A stretch of 64,000 nucleotides of DNA, taken from positions 14,153,501-14,217,500 of the forward strand of contig OW285192.1 of assembly GCA_935421135.1 (NCBI GenBank). Direction: 5' to 3'. The DNA is from Bugulina stolonifera (lineage: Eukaryota > Bryozoa > Gymnolaemata > Cheilostomatida > Bugulidae). Shown in pieces: positions 1-12,070 of this stretch. The position numbers were made by a program, and so were the translations under genes. The notes beneath the pieces were generated by a model. The model was not told the origin of the DNA. It made no database searches and was given only the letters and a program-made list of their open reading frames with translations. Within the stretch, counting starts at the first letter, position 1, and each line of letters begins with the position of its first letter.

Positions 1-1950
1 AACTTTAATACAACCAAAGAGTTTCGTCTTGATTGAAGTATTTAAGAGTTGTGGCCCCCTGCTCATCTTACTGCACTCTATGTTACAGGTGCTTAGTATG
101 GACTTGTTAGAGTCTTGCTTTCCTTATGCTCTTATAAGGAATGCATACAGTGCTGTCCTCAACAGTTCAGTAGCCTCATCTGGTCACAAGTGATGTCACT
201 GGATACTATGAGGTCACAAACATTCTACTAACAACGAATCCATATTATATCACATGTGTGTAAAGCTATTACTGCACCATATCATATATGTTATTTATAA
301 ACATGTTGGAGTTGCTTACCTACTTATTTATAAGATCCAAACACTAGGTGGAGTTGTAGATCATATTTAGTGTATCTCAATAGTGTTACAGCTATAATAC
401 ATGTGAAACTATATGTATCTCTGGCGATATTGCCTGGAAAGACTACACTTATTGTGTGGGAGTTTATTTGTTAGTGTGTAAATTCACTACTGGGCCCTTA
501 CATGGATATATTATTATACCTGAAATCTCTAGCTCTGTATCTGTAGCGTATAATAACTGTTTAGTTTGGGTTAAAGTAGGAGTAGAGCACAGTCTAACCA
601 TCTAAGAAAGGAGAGGGCACCTCCAGTAATTTAGTGTACACTTGCATTATATAATATAGCTCCAACAAATCATAGGCTGTTCATTAACTGGACTGGAGTA
701 TATCATGTCTATATATTGTTCAGTATTATAATTTTATTTGGTAGGTATTGCTGAGCAGTATTTAGTTTCTGGATAATAACTGCTACTTCTTTAAAAGATA
801 ATTATGATGAATTTAGCTGGTTCTAATTGGCAACATTGTATATAATTTATTATACCTGTAGTACCGTTATTTACTTTAGTATTTATGCCTTCATCATCTT
901 CAGTTTGCCATTATACATATATATACCACACTATCATGTGAACCTTGATTGTAATAACATTATAATCCCCCATCGGTCAATAATCTACTTACTATCACTA
1001 AATATTGCATTAAAATTTATCTAAGGAAGTAGTTGATCAACATAGTTGTTTTCCTATTCTTTATAATTGTTTTAGTTAGAATCACTAATAGTTAGTCCTA
1101 GTTCCATGCTCTTGTTTCCTGTTACTAGTCTGGGTGAGTGTTGGAACTGAGGCTGCACTAAATTATTTCATATAGAAACATACCAAGAGTGCTCTTGCAG
1201 TAACATTACCAACTTCCTTATCTGATTTCACTATAGATATTATAGTTGACTTTTTAAAATCCTAGTTTGGCTTAGCTGTTCTTCTAGCCTGTGATGTACA
1301 TTTTACTATGAATCTGCTAGGACAGGTGTGTATTAACTGGTTATTTTCTACTCTTTTTATATTGATATTTATTACTTTATTGTAATAATAAAACTGAATT
1401 ACTAATTATTTACCACCCTTTTGTTGTACCTGACGGTCTGCAATCTAAGCAGCTAGCAGAACTTTAATGAAGTATAGGACATTTTTGAGACAGTGTTATG
1501 AGATAAGTGTGCCAGATGGTTGTTTGACCTCCCTCGCTCCTTTCTAGTTAGCAAAGATAGTGTCCCTTCCACTATCTTTGTAGTTATTACTGGACTTGAA
1601 AAAATATACCAAGTCACGTTGTAGGTAGGAAAGAAGAAATCACACAAGAATTGGCTCTCTGATTTAACAGGCAACTCCCTGATTTTCAGACCTGCATAGC
1701 CTGGGTACCCCCCCCCCCACCCAAATTCTGGATCTCCCGACTTCCATCACAAAAAATTGACAAGTCTTCAGATTGGTTATAGCGGCCTAGTCTCTAATAA
1801 AGTCACATCCTAGGTAATAATATGCAAGATGTGTGTACACTACCTGCACACACTAGGTGTTCCAGTGCCATTTGTAGCTAGTTTTTATAATTATTTGGAT
1901 TTATGCTCTCTTTACCGCAATCGGCCAAAGACCATAAGATGCTCAGAGGA
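1..1950. other. No gene recognised; AT-rich intergenic DNA
   Basis: No reading frame here has recognisable protein similarity or convincing splice context. A short poly-C tract lies at about 1709-1720. At about 1793-1810 the string TCTAATAAAGTCACATC closely resembles the poly(A)-signal region of the solo-LTR family found at 11144-11806, 58670-59319 and 59373-60052, so this may be a decayed fragment of that family. A similar string occurs near 5350. Confidence 0.5.
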
Positions 1951-1955
1951 GCCGC

Positions 1956-1979
1956 CTAAAAGGGATAACGGATTTTCAC
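1956..1979 (+). repeat. Isolated copy of the AAGGGATAAC repeat motif
   Basis: The 24 bases from CTAAAAGGG to TTTTCAC match the core of the minisatellite at 5463-7310. They also match, in inverted orientation and with one difference in the core, 8754-8777. The two isolated outer copies share some flanking bases (CCTAAAAGGG outside, a TTGC string inside), so they may mark the ends of a larger inverted structure. Confidence 0.55.
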
Positions 1980-2968
1980 AAAATTGCCTACAGATCCAAA
2001 TGGTTTATTTCCAAGTTCGGGGCTTAAACGCGTTGAGCTCTCCCTCAGTGATGATATAGTATTCTGTTATTGTGGTTCTAAGACCTCAAGGTGAACGCAG
2101 GAGTGGATCAAGTTATTTCTCCCAAGTACCCACTATGGAGTTGCGAATAAACCTAAAAACGGGGTTGTGCGAACAGTTTTTATTACGCCCCTCAATTGGC
2201 GCCATCCATGCTTCTAAGCTTCAATAAAGGGAATGAAGGAATGAAAAAGTGATAACAACTAACAATAAGAATAACAAAGATAGCGTTTAAAGCCACGGGT
2301 GGTCTTTGGAAAGTGGATAGTAAGTAAGTTATTTAGTAAACTAAGTGTAATAATCATAAATAATTAATAAAATAACTAATCAATCAATATGATTGATTCA
2401 AGCAAGGAGTGATTCAAGTCAATTTGAATTTCTAATTTCAATTTTCGAATTTGATTGCATTGTGATTGTTTTTAAAAATAATTTAAAATTAATCACCGAT
2501 TATTAAACTAATATAAATATAATATTATAGTTGCATAGTAAATACTGTATAATAATAATACTTTAACTTTACTGTTAGGCCTACTCTACTGTAAATAAAA
2601 GAAGAAACATGACCTCACCTTGTCAACGAGCTAGAGCTCCTGCCAAAATGCCAGAGGCAAGCTGAACTTCCAGGACCTAGCATAGCATCATTACAGGACA
2701 GTGAGTTTACTTCGGTAGTTTTCTACCCAGAACCATCATGAACTTTACGGGGAACCTCAGGATTTACCTCAGATGAGGTAGGACTCCACCAGCAATTTCA
2801 TGTAAATCTATAAGGGAAGGGAGCCTCTAGTTTTCACTATTTTTGTACTAGGGGGATTTGCAATTTTTACAGTATCACTGTTTAGGATTGGAGGTCGGTT
2901 TCTCATCTTATCTCACGGATTGTTCGTGGCAGGAAACTAGAGTGGTAGATGCATTTTTTGGCTGATAT

Positions 2969-3594
2969 TCAGGTTGGCTCTCCTCTGGTAGCTGCTCTAG
3001 TGGTCATTGTTACCAACTCTCTGTCACCCACAATGTCATCATATGCTCTGGATAGAGTGGAATGTTGTTCTTCATTCTGAAGAATCCTGGTCAGTAGACA
3101 CAAGCGATGTAAAGGGACAAAATACAGCAGAGCATTCAGCTGAAAATAAAGTGTGTACCAGAAGATAAGCATGAAGCCCTATCCTCTGCATACGATGACA
3201 TGATAATTTTCAATGATAATATATATCATAAACACTAACAGCAGATGTCTGTACTAACAAGAGCTGCCTCAATTTATGCTGCATCATATATCTATCACAG
3301 CATTTTTGTGCCGAGTACCATACGGATAGGGCCTCCACAATGACAATCCAAACCTGAAAACGGCAAAATGAAAATGCTGGAAACCTGTACAACCTCTGGT
3401 GTTTTCCCTTATGTTAGGCCTACACATTTGAGACACTGTATTTTTATACCATGATGGTGGTTTAAGAGTGTCCTAAATTCATTGAGGAACGAATGCACTT
3501 CAACCCCTTGTAACTGTAGAAGACTAGACTACTACCAACACAGCCACTCATGTAGAATAAATAGCAGGTTGATGTAACCTCTGCGGCCAAACAC
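2969..3594 (-). CDS. Tentative 3' exons of an unrecognised membrane protein
   Basis: Three minus-strand blocks join in phase: 3594-3536, 3353-3299 and 3139-2969 (stop at 2971-2969). The first acceptor follows ATGTCATAG, the second TTTTCAG and the third a good TTATTTTCAG. The first donor is GTAGTA; the second (GTGATA) is weak. The joined reading has hydrophobic stretches with tryptophans (LLFILHEWLCW; NALLYFVPLHRLCLL), then a polar tail with LTRILQNEEQ and a Thr/Arg-rich end RGEPT. This looks like the last one or two transmembrane helices plus a cytosolic tail of a multi-pass protein. I do not recognise the family, and upstream exons were not found. Chance open frames remain possible. Confidence 0.35.
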
Positions 3595-5462
3595 CTATGA
3601 CATCAAGCACGCTGACCGTTAGATAACTGAGGCATCCCAGAGCGTTCAATTTTTGTTGTAAAGATGTATTCAAAAATATTTAAATATAGATAACAATTAA
3701 ATGTATAATTATAATGAATATAGTCCTATTATAAATGTTTTTATCAAATCAAATAGTAATTATCAATTTTATTATGGCCTACTACTTTTTTTCTCACAGC
3801 GTCCTGACTGGTTTATCTTAAGCTGGTCGCTTAGCGATTTTTTTTCCTAAAAAACTGTAGCTGGTCAAAGTATCAGTCTGTAATGCTTTACATATAGGCC
3901 TACCATGCACACTAAAGCGCAGCTGCTTTTTTAAATGCCTCAAACAATACGTCTATCCCAAGCAGGGCTAGTAGGATATTATCTCTGTGTAATCATATTG
4001 TTGATTAATATGGTGCATACCATATGGGTATATCCATGGTAGTAACTGAGCCTGTCTCAACTAAGGGCCTAAAGATTTCCACCTGTATCATCATCTTACT
4101 GCAGAGTACGATTGATGTTGTTCCGATCACTATATGGCTTCTGGGTACAACGCTTGGTCCAACACCTCACAACCTTCCAAAGTCAAATTCCAGCTGTTGA
4201 TATTTGTTCATTTTTTCCTCTTCCTTTTTTGGTTAATTGTATAATAGGCCTATATCACTAGGTATTGCAATGTCTTTAACAGTGGTGCCCAAATGGAGGC
4301 CCACAGGTCTGATAGGCTCCCTATCTAAATTCATCAAGCCATCTACTTGTGTAAAAATTCATAATTTCATATAAATTCCGACAAGCTCGTTTGGCCGAGG
4401 GTTTGCCAATTATTTACTGAAATCAAAATCGTTTTCACCTGTCACCCTCACTACTTCTCTTGTACAATTGATTATGTTGAAAATCAAATCCACTTGTAAT
4501 AAATGTTTATTTGAGAAGTGTAAATCTGATGGCTACATTCATGTCACATTCGAATACATCTTATGCATGCTTACACATTGAAACACACGTAAACATACAT
4601 ATTATATCTATCTTTGTACTAATACCTGGCCAAGCTTGGGGCCCAGTCTGCTATTTGACCCCCTACCAAAAATTATTGGGCCTCCCTGGTCTATTATTTT
4701 ACATTCAATATACATTACTAGCCAATGCTTTGTGAATAAAAGCTATAGATATACATGTGAATTGTCATAAGACTAAAACTATGCATGCGTTGCCAGTTTA
4801 TACTTTATGAATTGGGTTTATTCTTGTTTTAGGTTTTCTGAAGCAACTAACAGGATATCAAGTGAACAGACCTACGTATGGTTAGTGACTATTGTATATG
4901 CCTCGCATCTACATTATATACATGTATGGGTTATATGGATCATTACAAGAATTAGAAGTCCAACTCGACTCCAAAGACACAAATCATGTGTATCATTCAA
5001 ATCCTTGTATCCTCATATATAATTGTATCTTGCTGTGATGTTATCGTACTGACCTATATGTACTGACTTGTTTTGTTTCATTGTTATGTACAGGTCCGGT
5101 AGGACCAATCTGATATTATTGGTAGTGCCGTCTTGACATCTACTTTTGTATTATTCCATAATGTGCATGCCCATTCTTACATTGTCCCTATGTTGCGCAC
5201 TTTTATCTCAAACTGATATATATTTTTGATCTGCTGAGGACTTTTACGTACATTCACACAACTCTTGCTTATTCATGTTGGATATGAGACTATATTTTTC
5301 CTTAACATTGCCCCAGTTTTTTTATATTTTTCAGTTACTCATTGGCTTCTAATAAAGTTACATCTCTTACTATACATTGTATATAATTATGATGCTTTAT
5401 ACTCTGGCTACTAGTTAACTACAAAGGATAATAATTTCACTGGTATATTCTTGGAATCTGCA
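3595..5462. other. No gene recognised
   Basis: Low-complexity AT-rich DNA. It could hold upstream exons of the minus-strand gene ending at 2969, but I could not identify any. A TCTAATAAAGTTACATCTC string near 5350 resembles the solo-LTR poly(A) region. Confidence 0.4.
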
Positions 5463-7310
5463 GTCTAAAGGGATGACACATTTTCACACTGTATTTTATA
5501 GTAATCTAAAAGGGATAACACATTTTCACACTGTATATTATAGTAGTCTAAAAAGGGATAACACATTTTCACACTGTATATTTAGTAATTTAAAAGGGAT
5601 AACACATTTTCACACTGTATATTTTAGCAATCTAAAAAAGGATAACACATTTTCACACTGTATATATTATAGTAATCTAAAAGGGATAACACATTTTCAC
5701 ACTGTATATTATAGCAGTCTAAAAGGGATAACACATTTTCACGCTGTATATTATAGTAGTCTAAAAAGGGATAACACATTTTCACACCGTATATTATAGC
5801 AGTCTAAAAAGGATAACACATTTTCACACTGTATATTATAGTAGTCTAAAAAGGGATAACACATTTTCACACTGTATATTATAGTAGTCTAAAAAGGGAT
5901 AACACATTTTCACACTGTATATTATAGCAGTCTAAAAAGGGATAACACATTTTCACACTGTATATTATAGTAGTCTAAAAAGGGATAACACATTTTCACA
6001 CTGTATATTTTAGCAATCTAAAAAAGGATAACACATTTTCACACTGTATATTATAGTAATCTAAAAGGGATAACACATTTTCACACTGTATATTATAGCA
6101 GTCTAAAAGGGATAACACATTTTCACACCGTATGTTATAGCAGTCTAAAAAGGATAACATATTTTCACACTATACATGCAAATTGTAATAAATTATAATA
6201 GTCCAAAAAGGGATAACACATTTTCACACTGTATATTATAGTAGTCTAAAAAGGGATAACACATTTTCACACTGTATATTATAGTAGTCTAAAAAGGGAT
6301 AACACATTTTCACACTGTATATTATAGCAGTCTAAAAGGGATAACACATTTTCACACCGTATGTTATAGTAGTCTAAAAAGGGATAACACATTTTCACAC
6401 TGTATATTATAGCAGTCTAAAAAGGGATAACACATTTTCACACTGTATATTATAGTAATCTAAAAGGGATAACACATTTTCACACTGAATAACATAGTAA
6501 TCTAAAAGGGATAACACCTTTTCACACTGTATATTATAGCAGTCTAAAAATGGATAACACATTTTCACACTGTATATTATAGTAGTCTAAAAAGGGATAA
6601 CACATTTTCACACTGTATATTATAGCAGTCTAAAAAGGGATAACACATTTTCACACTGTATATTAGCCTATAGCAGTCTAAAAAGGGATAACACATTTTC
6701 ACACTGTATATTATAGTAATCTAAAAGGGATAACACATTTTCACACTGTATATTATAGCAGTCTAAAAGGGATAACACATTTTCACACCGTATATTATAG
6801 CAGTCTAAAAAGGATAACACATTTTCACACTATATATTATAGCAGTCTAAAAAGGGATAACACATTTTCACACTGTATATTATAGCAGTCTAAAAATGGA
6901 TAACACATTTTCACACTGTATATTATAGCAGTCTAAAAAGGGATAACACATTTTCACACTGTATATTATAGCAGTCTAAAAATGGATAACACATTTTCAC
7001 ACTGTATATTATAGTAGTCTAAAAGGGATAACACATTTTCACACTGTATATTATAGTAGTCTAAAAAGGGATAACACATTTTCACACTGTATATTATAGT
7101 AGTCTAAAAAGGGATAACACATTTTCACACTGTATATTATAGTAGTCTAAAAAGGGATAACACATTTTCACACTGTATATTATAGTAGTCTAAAAAGGGA
7201 TAACACATTTTCACACTGTATATTATAGTAGTCTAAAAAGGGATAACACATTTTCACACCGTATATTATAGTAGTCTAAAAGGGATAACACATTTTCGCA
7301 CTGTATATTG
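5463..7310. repeat. Large minisatellite, unit about 44 bp, about 40 copies
   Basis: Head-to-tail copies of a unit with core AGGGATAACACATTTTCACA, followed by CTGTATATTATAG and a variable AGTCTAAA or AATCTAAA. Variants differ in the number of A and G in AAAAGGG and at single bases (ACTG/ACCG, AGCAG/AGTAG). Variant types recur in blocks, as expected from segmental duplication of the array. A foreign segment with ATGCAAATTGTAATAAATTATAATAG interrupts it near 6174-6200. One frame stays open for about 108 codons only because the units near the start are a multiple of three long; I do not regard it as coding. Confidence 0.95.
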
Positions 7311-7943
7311 TTGTGTCCCAGTACCAGAGGTGCAACCGCACAACATACAGGCCAGAGTACCAGGAGAGTAGCGCTAGAGAGTAGTGGGGAGGGGCAGCCA
7401 GGGTAGCAAGGCACATGTTGAAGAGAGAGCACAACTCCTTTGTCCAATTCTGGTTGTAGAGAGAAGCCCACCTACAAGAATAAATGCTGTAAAAGTAGAA
7501 GTGTCTTTCAGATCGAATTGTGTGGCCACGAATCCCCACCAGACTGCAAGTCTCGAGTCTGTGCGACTGCTGACTAGCTCACCACAGCGTGAACCAGAAC
7601 GGTGCCCGTTGAACGTAGAGGGTCCACCATGCAGTACTACAATCTGTATATGTACTACTGCAGTATACCTCACAAGTTTTGTCATTGATTTCAGCGTAGA
7701 TAGATTTTGTCGCAATAGTTCAGCAGCAACACACTCAGATCAATGTTTGGAATTACATTCAATCTAGAATGTGTAGACAATGAACCAAAGCTAAACCTGA
7801 TATTTACAGTTGTCAGGTTTGTGCAACAACGTGAAGTAGGCAGATAATATGATCTCCAAACGACATACTTGATGAATGTAGATGGTCCATCATCCAGTGA
7901 TCATGCACATATAACAATGCATATCTATTAAGTTTTGTCATGC
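7311..7943. other. GC-richer spacer between direct and inverted repeat arrays
   Basis: This stretch has higher GC than its flanks. Overlapping open frames of up to 127 codons lie on both strands, none recognisable. It starts TGTTGTGTCCC right at the end of the minisatellite and contains AATAAA near 7480. A TGTTG start and a GCAACA string near 7825 would suit a solo LTR, but I see no target-site duplication. I treat it as a probable degraded mobile-element segment of unknown class. Confidence 0.35.
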
Positions 7944-8780
7944 ACAGTTACATAGGGTTATCCCCTTTAGGCTACCATAATATAGACCTTTAGCGTGAAA
8001 ATGGGTCATACTCTTTAGACTGCTATGATAATATACAATGTGAAACTCACTGTCACTGTGCTATCCCTATCCCCTTTAGATTACCTTAAAGTAATATGGT
8101 GTGAAAGTACGTTATTCCCTATAGACTAAGCCTACTAAAATAAAACTAAATATAAAATATCTAGTGTAAAAATGTGTTATCCTTTTTAGACTATTAACTA
8201 TGATTAATAATGAAATTAATAATATAAATATAAATAACAATATAAATTAATCATAACAATGATTATCCTATGATGATAATAATAATAATAGGGTGTGGAA
8301 ATGCTTCATACCCTTAGACTGCTAAAATAAAATTAAAATACATAATAAAACCGTGTGAAAATATGTCATCCCTCGAGACTTCTATAATAATATACGCTAT
8401 ACAGTGTGAGTGTCTAGTAAGTGTGAAAACGTGTTATCCTTTTTTAGTTTTTATTTACACTACGTAAGTACTAGCTATAATTCTAATAATATAACAATCA
8501 CAATGGTAAATATAGGGTGTAGAAATGCGTTTAGATTACTGAAAAGAAATTAAAATATATAATATAGTGTGCAAATGTTTGATCCCCTTTAGAAAATTAA
8601 AATTACATAATATACAATAATATTATACATGTCAATCGTGTGTCAAGTGTGAAAATGTGTTATCCCTTTTTGTTTAGTAACCTTGACCTGTAATGAATGA
8701 TAAAGTCTCACCCGTCTTCAGTATTTAGGTCCATAGCCTAATTGCGCAATCTGGTGAAAATCTGTTATCCCTTTTAGGCC
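7944..8780 (-). repeat. Decayed inverted copies of the minisatellite unit
   Basis: About ten diverged copies of the reverse complement of the 5463-7310 unit are interspersed with AT-rich sequence, for example GTGTAAAAATGTGTTATCC near 8163, GTGTGAAAATATGTCATCCC near 8352, GTGTGAAAACGTGTTATCC near 8420 and GTGTGAAAATGTGTTATCCC near 8650. They are far more diverged than the direct array, so the inverted arm looks older or not homogenised. Confidence 0.75.
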
Positions 8781-9450
8781 TTCCCATGCTCAGAAGATTA
8801 GCGGATGCTATTATGTGCTCGTTGATACAAAATTAGTATAGGCGCAAATCTAAGCTTATATCGCAGGTAGGTTTGATAAGCTCATAGAGGTAGGATAGAG
8901 CCAGTACTCGACCGCTATTACTATTACGGTCGTGAAGCCGGTCTGGACCCACTTCTTTGCTTTAGACGCAGTTCCGGTTTACTAATAAATCCATTGTAAC
9001 AATACGAAATCGATAACGTTTGCTCAACAAAATCACATATTTTGTGGCTATCAGTACTCTGCAAGTTAAGAACTATCTATGATACATTAAAAATACAACT
9101 TCTGATATAATTGAAATTAATGAGAAGTCAACTACATATGCATTATATCTATTATTACACTGTATTGTATTTTTGTTTTATCATCTGCAGTGCAGAATTG
9201 TGAATGGTAAATCATATGACTATCATAACCAGACAAATATATATATATGCAAACAAGATTGAAAGCTAGCAAAAAATGTTATAGACATAGCAATAAAAGA
9301 ATTAAATAACAAAGAAAAATAAAAAATTTATGATACACTTATTGTAAAATTATGTTACAGATATTGAAATGAAGCAAAAGTTCAATGTTTCAAATGTCTA
9401 TTCATCAGTCGAGAATCGAAATACACTGTGTAAACAAACACCTGCTCACA

Positions 9451-9861
9451 TCAAGCCACAATCTGCTTTACTAAATCAGTAGCATAAGTGAGGCCACCTC
9501 TGTTTTTGGCCTTCATCATCCTACGACATACAAATGATCGCCAAAGCCACCTGCACACTTCACCAAAAACTGCCGTGTAAAGTTCTTGCAATTTTTCCTG
9601 AAACATCCAAGAATATTTAGTGGGTGAGTGTCACAAGTTTGTAGCGATGTTAAACAGAAGGTATTGGAGCTTTTCACTTACACCACTGTAAAGAAAATAA
9701 ACCAGAGCTGGAGTCACAGTCAGCTGAATTGGCTACATTTAAAGTGGACACTGACCACTTCATCAACAGCTTTCTTGCATCTGCCCAAAAGCCTATAGCA
9801 GTTGGGTTGTTGTTATGCTCTCCCATTCTATGAATCCTGCTGAACAAAGTCTTGAGAAACT
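9451..9861 (-). pseudogene. P-element-type (THAP9-like) transposase C-terminus, broken
   Basis: Minus-strand exon 9861-9682 follows a TTACTTTCAG acceptor and reads LKTLFSRIHRMGEHNNNPTA, then GFWADARKLL. This fits the P transposase/THAP9 stretch with an ENLFS.IR..GG.NNNP pattern. Exon 9597-9451 follows TGTTTCAG and contains KAKNRGGLTYATDLVK and a stop at 9453-9451; NRGGLTY is a family hallmark. The donor after TGGT at 9681 leaves one base, whereas the next exon begins in phase 0, so joining them introduces a stop. Combined with the frameshifts and stops upstream (10575-10760), this is a decayed gene. The N-terminal THAP domain was not found. Confidence 0.72.
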
Positions 9862-10166
9862 CTGAAAGTAACAGAATAAGTAGCATCTGATCTGTAGCAA
9901 TAAAATATCAAAAATTATTCAAAACTTAGGAAACTCCCACGCAACGCACCTTTACACTGAATGTTATATACATATTATATTTATATATATTATGATAACA
10001 TACATGTATATAGGTATGTTTATACATTGTACCTTTGTACATATATATTACATGGACACGTGCATGTGGATGATATAGCCTATTCCATCAAATATTATGG
10101 TAACACTGAAATTATCATCTTCCAAGATAAAATGCTATAAAAAGAGACATCAATTCCAATACCAAC

Positions 10167-10344
10167 CTAGATTACTACCATATGAATAATCTACATTCAC
10201 GCTGACATCTGCTACTGAATCTTTAGGGTTAAGTGACAATACTATACTGGACATCTGCTGGACTGTCAGTTTGAGGACTGTGCCGCTATTTGAAAATGAT
10301 GTTTCGAAAGTGGACAGTTCAGCACTGGACAGTTCGAAATGAAA
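10167..10344 (-). other. Exon-like open block inside the transposon, unrecognised
   Basis: Minus-strand 10344-10167 is open for 59 codons between an acceptor-like CCTTTGTAG and a donor-like CTAGGTTGGT. It is rich in Ser, Val and Leu (VLKLTVQQMSSIVLSL; VADVSVNVDYSYG), a beta-strand-like composition. It does not resemble transposase. It may be chance, or a captured host exon. Confidence 0.2.
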
Positions 10345-11143
10345 CTACAAAGGATCAAATATTTATAGCGTATTGAAGTTTGTACAAAAATATTGGCGAT
10401 TGTAGCCACAAGCTACATAGCCTACTTTGTCAACAACCCTGTCAACATCATTGCACTTGAATATTGGGGTTCAAACATTCAATATTTGGTTCGGAAAGGG
10501 AAACAAACATAAAATTAATTAGTGAAAAAACTAGAATCCCAAACAAAACTAGGATCTAAACCTGGTGCTTTACCTGCAAATGGCTAGGGAAGTCCAAATA
10601 CAGAAAGCATAACACCTTGCTTGAGACACTTCCAGCGTCCAACGAACGTTATGAAGCTCTCTAGCTCGAAGTGATCGGAGCACAGTCTTGAGTATAAATG
10701 GTTGGTGTGAAATCTAGACGTCTCAATGCTCTTGACTCATTTATCCAAGAATTTAGAGCTGCATAAAAAAACCTTTGAAATATGAAAAGGAAAGGCGTTA
10801 ATAAAGTTATTACACAATTATTTCAACGTAATATCATACATCAGCACACATTATAATACAATAATAAGATAATTACTGTGGCAATGTATATAGGGCCTAT
10901 AAATTTATTTACAACAGCGCATAACATGAGAATGACGCTAAACATATTCTTGATAATGAACAACAAGAATGAATATCTATAATATTATCAGTATGATTTA
11001 TGATGCTAACGTATTATGTCTTGCTTTTTATAACCAAATAAAAACAAGTGCATGCCTGAAAGTTTCACAAGTCCTTTTGTCAACTACTATTAAAATTGTT
11101 TCCCACTATTACTGGTTGTTTTGGTAGTTGGTGGTGATAGTAG

Positions 11144-11806
11144 TGTGATGGTACGCCCAGTCGTATCTTACATCTGACACTCATTATTGCGTGCATACAT
11201 GTATATATCTGCTTGTACTTTACTTTTATATTGTTATATATGATTATATGATTATATCTAAGTCTTTTAATGCCTTTTATACCCATGTACAGAGGCCCGA
11301 CCTCTCAGAATCCATTGATATTCATTTTGTACATGAATTGGACCATTATAAGCAACTTTTGTAGAACCCGACCTATTTTGGGTCGGCCGTCGGGCTTCCG
11401 GCGGCCATCTTGTTGCGCAACTTCCGGACGACCACACGTCGTCTTTTCCCGACGTCACGTCGGCCGGAAGTCCTTATACTATATAAAGGGCACTGTTTTA
11501 CTGTTCATTGTCTCAGTCTACAATTGGCTTTCAATAAAGACACATCTATACTTGATACAGGGACTTTCTCTTCCTTTTACTAGGTCATTCGCTTTGCGAA
11601 CCGCCTACTAGGTTGAACTACTCTCTTTCACTGTATAGTCTGAAGGTCGGACTTGAGATCAGATAGGTCGTCTTTGGTAGTATTTGGGCTACTGAGACCG
11701 CTCGATCTTTCATGTAATGCGAAGTCCTATTACCACTCATAGGCACTTCATTTCTGGGTCGATAGTCGTCCAAGGACGACCGCACCAAATCACAGAAACC
11801 ATTACA
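11144..11806 (+). mobile_element. Solo-LTR-like element, copy A (663 bp)
   Basis: It begins TGTGATGGT and ends ACCATTACA, an inverted terminal match of the TG...CA type, and is flanked on both sides by GTAG. Inside are GGTCGGCC-rich U3-like sequence, a TATA box (ACTATATAAAGG, about 11478) and AATAAAGACACATCTATAC (about 11535) as a poly(A) signal. It aligns over most of its length with copy B (59373-60052) and more weakly with copy C (58670-59319, opposite strand). No internal retrotransposon genes flank it, so a solo LTR is the simplest reading. Open frames on both strands inside it are not recognisable. Confidence 0.62.
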
Positions 11807-11959
11807 GTAGTTTAATAATTCCAACCTCTCTATTTAGATCATCACTAGCTAGCAATTACATCTACCACTACTACAAATACTATAAAAAAAAACAATAATA
11901 ATAATGTGAACAACGCTATTGTCATTTCATTTTTCATTTTTTTTATATAAAATTGTTTA

Positions 11960-12070
11960 ATAATAATTATAACAATAATATATTATAATATATAATATTA
12001 TTATTATGATTATAATATTATATATTATAATATATAATATAATAATAATAATTATTGTTATAATTATAAA
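11960..12070. repeat. AT-only imperfect palindrome
   Basis: TTATAACAATAAT at 11967-11979 is matched by its reverse complement at 12051-12063, and the sequence between is itself largely self-complementary (repeated TATTATAATATATAATAT). The stretch is almost pure A and T. Such sequences extrude cruciforms and are often deletion hot spots. Confidence 0.7.

Noticed and set aside
5473..5799. 108-codon frame in the minisatellite start
   Set aside because: It stays open only because the first units keep frame; it is pure tandem repeat and breaks as unit length varies.
5463..7310. CRISPR array
   Set aside because: Units are contiguous without unique spacers, and the window is clearly eukaryotic.
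7223..7767. Overlapping frames of 82-127 codons on both strands
   Set aside because: No start context, splice logic or family resemblance; they follow the higher GC of the spacer.
11270..11824. Frames inside solo-LTR copy A
   Set aside because: Both strands open over the same U3/R-like sequence; no protein similarity.
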